A DNA stretch of 11,155 nt from Atopobiaceae bacterium (GTDB lineage: Bacteria; Actinomycetota; Coriobacteriia; Coriobacteriales; Atopobiaceae): assembly GCA_017510875.1 (NCBI GenBank), contig JAFWLX010000333.1, positions 1 to 11,155 on the forward strand, in the 5' to 3' direction. Shown here piece after piece: positions 7,601 through 11,155 of this stretch; the first letter of the stretch is position 1; each line of letters opens with the position of its first letter. Under the pieces are notes generated by a model. It searched no databases, was not told the DNA's origin, and worked only from the letters and a program-made list of their open reading frames with translations. Position numbers and translations under genes: made by a program.

Positions 7601-9493
7601 ATCGAGCAAGCGCGGATAACCATTACCGCAGACGACAAGTCCACCTCCGTGTACAGCGGGCAGGCATATCTTACCTATCAGGTGAGCGGCGACTATGTTG
7701 CGGGCGACGATTTGGGCGTCACGCTTTCTGTCGATTTGGATGGGCCTGCTTTGGGCGCATACCCCATAGAGGTCTCGTGGAACGAGAACCCAAACTACCA
7801 AGCACAACTGAGGAGAGGTATCTACACCATTACTGATGCCCGGATAAGCGTGAGTGCAGAGGGCTATAGCGGTACCTACGACGGCAAGCCCCACGGTATC
7901 ACGGTGGACGTGAGCTCCGACGACGAGGCATTTGACGGGACCATCTCCTATGCGACCGAGCCGCTAGATGCCGACAACTATGAGGAGGTGGGCTCTTACG
8001 AGCCCGTCATGCGTACCGATGTCGGTGTAACCACGGTGTACTACCTTGTCATGAGCTATACGGACGAGTACGTGTCCGGAAGCAAGGACATCTGCATTGC
8101 GAAGGCTCCCATTCCAGAAGACGCGGACCGGCCTACCGCCATCGAAGGGCTTGTGTACACCGGTGAAAGCCAGGTGTTGGTGAGGCCGCCTGAGCAGCTT
8201 GCAGATGGCGTCGAACGCGTGCTGTATCGCACGTGCGCTACAGGTGGCCAGTGGTCGGAGTGGTCTGAGGAGCTGCCCGCTGGGACTGATTTGGGTGACT
8301 ACACAGTCCGGTACCGCTTTGTTGGCGACAAGAACCACGAGGACCTTGACGGTGGTGCGCTCTACGTGACCATTGCTGAGTTCAGGACCTATACGGTGAC
8401 CTTTGACTCGCGTGGTGGTAGCGAGGTGGCCTCGCAGCAGGTTCGGGAGGGAGAGCCAGCAGTGCGGCCGGCTGACCCCACGCTCGATGGATATGCATTC
8501 GAGGGCTGGTTTGTGGACGAGGCGCTTACGCAGGCCTACGACTTCTCCACGCCGGTGACAGCATCCCTCACGCTGCATGCTGCTTGGCGGGAGCTGCCTT
8601 TTGCAACCGTTGCAGCCACCGTGGCGCTTGAGCCCCAGACGGCGCTGGTGGTGTACGTGCGTGACCTTTTGGATGCCGAGCATCCCGAGCTCTACCACGT
8701 GACCTGTACCTATCAGGGCGAGACGGCGGTGGATAGCACAATCGGTGTACTTGTTGAATCCTCCGGAGCTTCCTACAGTGACGAGAGGGGCTATCGGATA
8801 GTGGTGACCGACGTCTGGCCCTCGCGTTTTGTGGAGCCGGCGCATGTGACCGTGGAGTACCTAGGCAAGGAGGACGGGCCTGTCATCGTGGCAGACTTCG
8901 ACTACTCGGTGCGCGATCACTGCGAGGGCTTGGCGGCGGAGCATGCCGATGACGCTGCCTTGGTGGGCCTATGCCAAGGCATGTGCGACTTTGGCGCTAG
9001 TGCACAGGTCATGTTTGGCTACAAGACCGACGACCTGGCCAACACGAGGCTGACGGCGGGCGTCGACGCCATACGCTCCACGGTGGTTCCAGCGGCCTAT
9101 GCCAGCAGGGCGCAGGGCAGCTGCACGGGTATCACCAGGTTGAACAAGACGCTGGACCTGACGAGTACGACCACCCTGCGCTTCTACCTCTACCCGGCGG
9201 CGGGCGCGTCGAAGGACGGATACACGTTCACCTTGGATGGCAGCGAGGTCAGCTCGTACGTGTCGCAAGGCAGATGGCTGTTGGTATACCCGTTCATCCG
9301 CGTGGGAGACCTGGGCAACGAGCACACCGTGGTGGCAACCAACAAGGCCGACGGGACCACGGTTACCCTCACCTGCTCTGCGCTCTCGTACGCCTGCGAC
9401 TTTCAGGCTATCGATGACGTGACGGTGACCGACCTGTGCAAGACGATTTACCGCTACTATGCGGCATATGAGGGGTGGCATGGAAATGAGTGA
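4649..9493 (+). CDS. Giant secreted beta-helix / MBG-repeat / InlB-repeat adhesin-like protein
   Basis: A 1614-residue exported protein, probably an adhesin or matrix component; no enzyme motif was seen. The signal peptide has RRVRK, a Leu-rich core and a likely cut after ALA at residue 29. Residues 35-390 carry repeated short units of the type V-x-S-G-G-x-V, as in right-handed beta-helix proteins. Residues 403-481 are an Ig-like unit beginning YTGNPITP. Residues 481-1246 are an array of MBG and related repeats in the order A-B-C-A-C-B-C-A'-A''. A units contain GGELQYSLD and YRVVGD, B units NPGGGEV, and C units are MBG-like (VTLTAADQTVSYGE). Residues 1249-1316 form one InlB B-repeat (VTFDSRGG, then GYAFEGWF). 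Residues 1317-1614 are a terminal domain with LCQGMCDFGASAQ at 1441-1453 and a matching LCKTIYRYYAAY near the end. There is no LPXTG, transmembrane or LysM-like anchor, in contrast to gene 1. It starts 8 bases after gene 1 and overlaps the small gene behind it. Confidence 0.92.
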   Translation: MRRVRKAFLVLVGLLLLLALPPFSSTALAEESPYQTSDGETYDDFYGAVWNVPANGTITLLKDNTGMCWLERDDANFTVDLNGHTLSVGSGYNKFGIHCVKGTVTFKNGTIVSNTNNTDPIRCEGAGGTIILGQNLKVEARTSAILASGGGKVIVDGAEVVCSSSVYNAVLSKDAGSSFELRSGSVTQTYTGFMTGTPPATLAVTGGASATVSGGSLYSDKSSALVARDFGSLITVSGGTVKNDGKKGRRSGTIGYWVGEATDGGKIVQTGGEVFSTYGNGLVALGASMGGSIEVSGGTLGVGTTGYALLSRGNAEAGSTATVTGGELTGKVGVGAGSNDGGTSLLTIKNGRVVGTVSRVAGGIAVSGGVFAEGIHDAYLVQGVIKVSTHNQDYPDEVRVIRPWDVNVLVFPDEWAYTGNPITPLVLVSDKTSEETIPEENYELTFEHNVDVGTAAVLVTCTQGDEAGAAATATFTIIKADTNPYVRATRPAYTGKPQALVTGSVQGGELQYSLDDRSYSADVPTATDAGSYMVYYRVVGDKNHNDYGPVSMAASIEKAFIPTPGGKILTIEDWSYGDAPNKPVLLEGCNPGGGEVKFSYNPYGYPEEAQAEPPTVPGIYVVSASVSETKNYWSLTTDAIFNVTARAVTLTAADQTVSYGESIRTDDSAYSLVRSSGEGDALVAGDVATVTLAPSTTDVTDSGTITPSVTIMHGDTDVTAYYDVTAVAGKLTVTKVAPTVVPPKALEGLVYNCAPQVLVEAGAATGGELQYSLDGKNFSAELPAATNAGSYTVWYRVVGDGNHRDLAPATLTAGIGRAPLIVRANDVTIAYGDEPAYAGVTFDGPVADEDAAAELAASVTLETDYPVHGNAGTYRIIPSGLVSANHDATYQDGVLTVVPRAIDPVVELDGWTYGKTARLPVLAAGSNPGGGEVSFEYRAGSLEQLEEDGAWSADVPTQAGSYVVRATIAPTTNYLGGVAYAEFAIEQARITITADDKSTSVYSGQAYLTYQVSGDYVAGDDLGVTLSVDLDGPALGAYPIEVSWNENPNYQAQLRRGIYTITDARISVSAEGYSGTYDGKPHGITVDVSSDDEAFDGTISYATEPLDADNYEEVGSYEPVMRTDVGVTTVYYLVMSYTDEYVSGSKDICIAKAPIPEDADRPTAIEGLVYTGESQVLVRPPEQLADGVERVLYRTCATGGQWSEWSEELPAGTDLGDYTVRYRFVGDKNHEDLDGGALYVTIAEFRTYTVTFDSRGGSEVASQQVREGEPAVRPADPTLDGYAFEGWFVDEALTQAYDFSTPVTASLTLHAAWRELPFATVAATVALEPQTALVVYVRDLLDAEHPELYHVTCTYQGETAVDSTIGVLVESSGASYSDERGYRIVVTDVWPSRFVEPAHVTVEYLGKEDGPVIVADFDYSVRDHCEGLAAEHADDAALVGLCQGMCDFGASAQVMFGYKTDDLANTRLTAGVDAIRSTVVPAAYASRAQGSCTGITRLNKTLDLTSTTTLRFYLYPAAGASKDGYTFTLDGSEVSSYVSQGRWLLVYPFIRVGDLGNEHTVVATNKADGTTVTLTCSALSYACDFQAIDDVTVTDLCKTIYRYYAAYEGWHGNE
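4754..5815 (+). repeat. Beta-helix-like repeat region inside gene 2
   Basis: The encoded segment (residues about 36-389) has at least seven short units in which beta-branched residues lead into Gly-Gly and another short strand, for example VTGGASATVSGG, ITVSGGTV, IVQTGGEV, IEVSGGTL, ATVTGGEL and IAVSGGVF. The spacing is irregular, roughly 20-40 residues. The pattern is typical of right-handed parallel beta-helix (pectate-lyase-like) surface proteins. No catalytic residues of a polysaccharide lyase can be identified, so a structural or binding role is more likely than cleavage. Confidence 0.6.
6090..6330 (+). repeat. Surface repeat unit A1 within gene 2
   Basis: This unit of about 80 residues begins near YTGKPQALV, contains GGELQYSLD and ends after YRVVGDKNHND. 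It is a paralogue of the unit at 6862-7106. The DNA shares exact 17-base runs at 6170-6186 with 6947-6963 and at 6254-6270 with 7031-7047. Both pairs are offset by 777 bases (259 codons), indicating an in-frame duplication of part of the array. Confidence 0.75.
6331..6590 (+). repeat. Surface repeat unit B1 within gene 2
   Basis: The encoded unit has the pattern W-x-Y-G-x-x-x-x-x-P-V-L, then NPGGGEVKFSY, then GIYVVSASVSETKNY. The same pattern recurs at 7353-7611 as WTYGKTARLPVL, NPGGGEVSFEY and GSYVVRATIAPTTNY, so these are two copies of one module. They are Ig-like or MBG-associated by style; the family name is inferred. Confidence 0.65.
6591..6861 (+). repeat. MBG-like domain C1 within gene 2
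   Basis: The unit begins VTLTAADQTVSYGE and ends with YDVTAVAGKLTVTKV, the characteristic opening and closing strands of MBG-type domains in Gram-positive adhesins. A shorter relative (VRANDVTIAYGDEPAY to GVLTVVPRA) lies at about 7107-7352, and a reduced one follows at 7612-7848. Confidence 0.65.
6862..7106 (+). repeat. Surface repeat unit A2 within gene 2
   Basis: This is a second copy of unit A with GGELQYSLDGKNFSAELPAAT and YRVVGDGNH. It is clearly homologous to the unit at 6090-6330 at both protein and DNA level. A more diverged version at 8110-8385 keeps LPAGTDLGDYTVRYRFVGDKNHED. Confidence 0.75.
7353..7611 (+). repeat. Surface repeat unit B2 within gene 2
   Basis: This is a second copy of unit B, with NPGGGEVSFEY and TNYLGGVAYAEF. 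Unlike B1, which sits before an MBG-like unit and after A1, this copy is placed after an MBG-like unit. The modules were therefore shuffled rather than simply repeated in tandem. Confidence 0.65.
8386..8595 (+). repeat. InlB B-repeat (Flg_new type) in gene 2
   Basis: A single repeat of about 70 residues with YTVTFDSRGGSEV, a middle PADPTLDGYAFEGWF and an end YDFSTPVTASLTLHAAW. This is the canonical pattern of the Listeria-Bacteroides (InlB B-repeat) family, a beta-grasp-like module found in surface proteins. Only one copy is present, at the join between the MBG array and the C-terminal domain. Confidence 0.88.
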
Positions 9494-9638
9494 GAACGTT
9501 AGGACTGATGGCAACAGTGAGGTTAAGGTTGCGGTAGGGGAGGAGTACGTCGCGCTTGAGATTGAGGTCATCGAGCTGGAGGAGGACGTGATTACGATCA
9601 GCTGCACTGACGAACACTGTGACAACGAAACGTACTAG
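9486..9638 (+). CDS. Small acidic protein of 50 residues, unknown function
   Basis: This short reading frame encodes 50 residues beginning MSENVRTDGN and ending TDEHCDNETY. It is rich in Glu and Asp with few Lys or Arg, has no signal peptide or membrane segment, and has one Cys-x4-Cys pair (CTDEHC) near the end. Start choice: ATG at 9486 overlaps the gene 2 stop by 8 bases (ATGAGTGA). It lies 8 bases after GGTG at 9474-9477, part of a GAGGGGTGG purine stretch. ATG at 9480 would add two residues but sits too close to that site. The overlap suggests translational coupling to gene 2. The Cys pair could bind metal or form a disulfide, and the acidic body could contact a basic partner; both are guesses. 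No homologue is recognised. Confidence 0.6.
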   Translation: MSENVRTDGNSEVKVAVGEEYVALEIEVIELEEDVITISCTDEHCDNETY

Positions 9639-9654
9639 AATTGCAATTCATATT
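9636..9654 (+). promoter_or_regulatory. AT-rich patch with a perfect 12-base palindrome, possible operator or promoter
   Basis: GAATTGCAATTC at 9638-9649 is a perfect palindrome in an AT-rich island, inside otherwise GC-rich DNA just upstream of gene 4. TAGAAT at 9636-9641 matches the -10 consensus at five of six positions, but no good -35 lies at the right distance. A regulator site or a weak internal promoter for gene 4 is possible; chance is also possible. Confidence 0.25.
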
Positions 9655-9676
9655 TCCTGAAATGAGGACGGACTAC

Positions 9677-10285
9677 ATGAACCAAGAGCAACAGAGTGCG
9701 AAGCGCACCCTCGTCATTGTTGCCATCGCCCTTATCGTGGTTTTTATTCTGCTGGGTATAGGCTGCGCGCGCGGCTGCGGTGCTGCCGACACGACGGACC
9801 AGCAGCAGACGACATCGCAGCCATTGACCGAGCCCAGCGGCGCGGACACCGGTGGCGTCGGCACATCGCAGACCGGTACAGGTGCCTCCTCCTCTGACAA
9901 GAACAAGAACCAGAGCGGTACCGGCACAACAAACAATACGGGCAACGGGAACAGCTCAAACAAAACGGGCAACGGTAGCAGTGTCAGCAATGGCGGTACG
10001 GGCGCAACGTCGGGTACTGGCAGCTCGTCCAGTAGTTCGTACTCCTGGGGAGGGGGTAGCTCGTCCGGCGGTTCCTCCTCGGAGGGCAGCGGCTCGTCCT
10101 CTGATTCGGGCTCCGGATCATCCTCCGGTGGAAGTGGTGAGTCCGAGGGTTCTGGTGAAACCTCCGAGCAGACGCAGCTCAACGGCTTCGAGTTACCCGT
10201 GGAGGATCCCGATGACGCGTTTGGCGGTGCCTCCGGCGAGCCCGAAGGTGTCGAGCTCCCCGAGAGGATCATCGTCGGCAAATGA
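9677..10285 (+). CDS. Membrane-tethered Ser/Gly-rich stalk protein
   Basis: A 202-residue protein of unknown function, probably anchored in the membrane with its C-terminus outside. Residues 9-10 are Lys-Arg, residues 12-29 are strongly hydrophobic, and Cys30 follows. The sequence before Cys30 (LGIG) is a poor lipobox, so an uncleaved signal anchor is as likely as a lipoprotein. Residues 40-110 are Thr/Asn/Gly-rich and residues 110-165 are Ser/Gly-rich with growing Glu and Asp, giving a long disordered stalk. The last 36 residues are non-repetitive and acidic (GFELPVEDPDDAFG, then ELPERIIVGK), so they may be a binding tail. Start: the ATG at 9677 has GAGG at 9664-9667 with a 9-base spacer. 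In-frame TTG at 9641 and ATG at 9662 lack such a site. It follows the acidic small gene by 38 bases. Its linker style resembles the end of gene 1. Confidence 0.82.
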   Translation: MNQEQQSAKRTLVIVAIALIVVFILLGIGCARGCGAADTTDQQQTTSQPLTEPSGADTGGVGTSQTGTGASSSDKNKNQSGTGTTNNTGNGNSSNKTGNGSSVSNGGTGATSGTGSSSSSSYSWGGGSSSGGSSSEGSGSSSDSGSGSSSGGSGESEGSGETSEQTQLNGFELPVEDPDDAFGGASGEPEGVELPERIIVGK

Positions 10286-10321
10286 TGCCGGAATCACCAA
10301 CATGCCAGGCCCTGTACCCGT

Positions 10322-11155
10322 CTAGCGCGTCGAGCTGCGGCCGTAGATTTCGTAGCCAATGCGTAGCTGGCGCGAGACCTCGTCGCCGTCCTCCATGGCG
10401 GCCAGCAGCATCTTTGCTGCCTCGTAACCGCTGGTCTTGTAGAAGAGGTGCGCCGAGGTGAGCGAGGGCACAATGACCTGCGAGAGCTCGGAGTCACCAA
10501 TGCCAGTGACCTGCACGTCGTCGGGTACGCGATGGCCGTATTCGCGCAGGCAGGTAAGGGCGCCGTAGGCCATGTTGTCGGTGGCGCAGACAATGGCGTC
10601 GGTCTCTGGCGCCGTGTCCATGATCTGCTCGCAGCAGAGGTACCCCGATTCCACCGAGAAGTCTCCCACCAGCTGGCTGTTGGGATTAGGCTCGATGCCA
10701 GCCGCCTTACAGGCATCGATAAAGCCTTGCAGACGCAGCGCGCCTACGGCCGTGTCATCTTCGCGTGCACCGATGTAGCCGGGATGGCTGGAGTGCCTGA
10801 GGGCTATGCTTGCCACGTCAAACATGGAGTGATAATCGTCATGAAAGACGCAGCTAAAGCCCTCGAGATGCTGACCGAGTATCACAACGGGTACCGAAAG
10901 CGCCTGCAGGACTGCTAGATGGTCCTCGGTGAAGATGCTTGCCATCACAATGACGCCGTCTACACGGGGCCGTTCGGCAAACATGCGTAGGCAGCGAACC
11001 TCCTCGTCGGGATTGTTGTTTGTGTTTGACAGAAGCGTGTGGTAGCTGGTGCCGGCAAAGCCCTCGGTCATGCCAGCCAACATGCGTGTCACCGAGTGGC
11101 TGTTGGTCTTGGGAATGATGATGCCCACAAGGTTGGTCTTGCCCGTGCGCAGCTG
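10322..11155 (-). CDS. LacI/GalR-family transcriptional repressor, DNA-binding end missing
   Basis: A ligand-responsive DNA-binding regulator, probably sensing a sugar or related small molecule that cannot be named from sequence. The reading frame is open at the right edge. The first visible residues, QLRTGKTNLVGIIIPKT, match the hinge and first strand that join the helix-turn-helix to the sensor domain. About 60 N-terminal residues are therefore outside the window, and the GTG near 11128 is an internal Val codon rather than a start. The 277 visible residues show the periplasmic-binding-protein-like fold: RPRVDGVIVMAS, VPVVILGQ, GYIGAREDD, GFIDACKAAGI, TDNMAYGAL, VPDDVQVTGIGDSELS and PSLTSAHLFYKTSGYEAAKMLL. 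It ends normally at TAG, 36 bases from and convergent with gene 4. It is therefore not co-transcribed with the surface genes and has no obvious link to them. Confidence 0.93.
   Translation of the reverse strand, partial: QLRTGKTNLVGIIIPKTNSHSVTRMLAGMTEGFAGTSYHTLLSNTNNNPDEEVRCLRMFAERPRVDGVIVMASIFTEDHLAVLQALSVPVVILGQHLEGFSCVFHDDYHSMFDVASIALRHSSHPGYIGAREDDTAVGALRLQGFIDACKAAGIEPNPNSQLVGDFSVESGYLCCEQIMDTAPETDAIVCATDNMAYGALTCLREYGHRVPDDVQVTGIGDSELSQVIVPSLTSAHLFYKTSGYEAAKMLLAAMEDGDEVSRQLRIGYEIYGRSSTR

Noticed and set aside
7964..8845. Minus-strand open frame of 293 residues opposite gene 2
   Set aside because: It runs antisense across the InlB repeat and has no motif. The opposite strand has clear family matches.
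9673..10281. Minus-strand open frame opposite gene 4, rich in Pro, Glu and Ser
   Set aside because: It is the reverse reading of Ser/Gly low-complexity codons. The plus strand has a ribosome site and a membrane segment.
10276..10290. Stem CGGCA-AATGA-TGCCG spanning the stop of gene 4 as a terminator
   Set aside because: Only five base pairs and no T-run afterwards on either strand. It is too weak to call.
10448..10918. Plus-strand open frames opposite the LacI-type gene
   Set aside because: The minus strand matches the LacI sensor domain throughout, and the plus-strand frames have no features.
1..11155. CRISPR arrays, tRNA or rRNA genes, insertion sequences
   Set aside because: No regular short direct repeats with spacers, no cloverleaf or rRNA-like sequence, and no transposase or terminal inverted repeats were seen. 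Nearly all bases are coding.

Overview
The window is high-GC DNA, about 60% GC by eye, carrying secreted and surface proteins of Gram-positive type: an LPXTG sortase signal, a long hydrophobic signal peptide, MBG-like and InlB-type repeats, Ser/Gly-rich wall-spanning linkers, and a LacI/GalR regulator. The best guess is an actinobacterium, probably a Coriobacteriia commensal (Olsenella, Atopobium or Collinsella type). This rests on protein style and GC content only, with no marker gene.

Layout. Bases 1-10285 hold four tightly packed plus-strand genes. (1) A very large LPXTG-anchored surface protein, cut at the left edge (1-4640). (2) A 1614-residue secreted protein (4649-9493). Its order is signal peptide, beta-helix-like repeats, a long array of MBG/Ig-like repeats, one InlB B-repeat, and a Cys-containing C-terminal domain. 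It has no sortase signal. (3) A 50-residue, strongly acidic small protein (9486-9638) that overlaps the end of gene 2 and was probably missed by ORF callers with a length cut-off. (4) A membrane-tethered protein with a long Thr/Asn- then Ser/Gly-rich stalk and an acidic tail (9677-10285). Gaps and overlaps are -8 to +38 bases, so the four probably form one operon. The only candidate internal promoter or operator is an AT-rich patch with a 12-base palindrome before gene 4. Convergent to them, bases 10322-11155 hold the sensor half of a LacI/GalR repressor, cut at the right edge before its DNA-binding domain.

How the genes may work together (inference). Gene 1 is covalently wall-anchored, gene 2 is exported without an anchor of its own, and gene 4 is held in the membrane by its N-terminus with a flexible stalk reaching outward. 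They look like parts of one surface adhesion or binding apparatus. Gene 2 may be retained through gene 1 or gene 4. The acidic small protein could be an intracellular helper or regulator; its role is unknown. No enzyme active site, RNA gene, mobile element or CRISPR array was recognised, and no non-coding stretch exceeds 40 bases.
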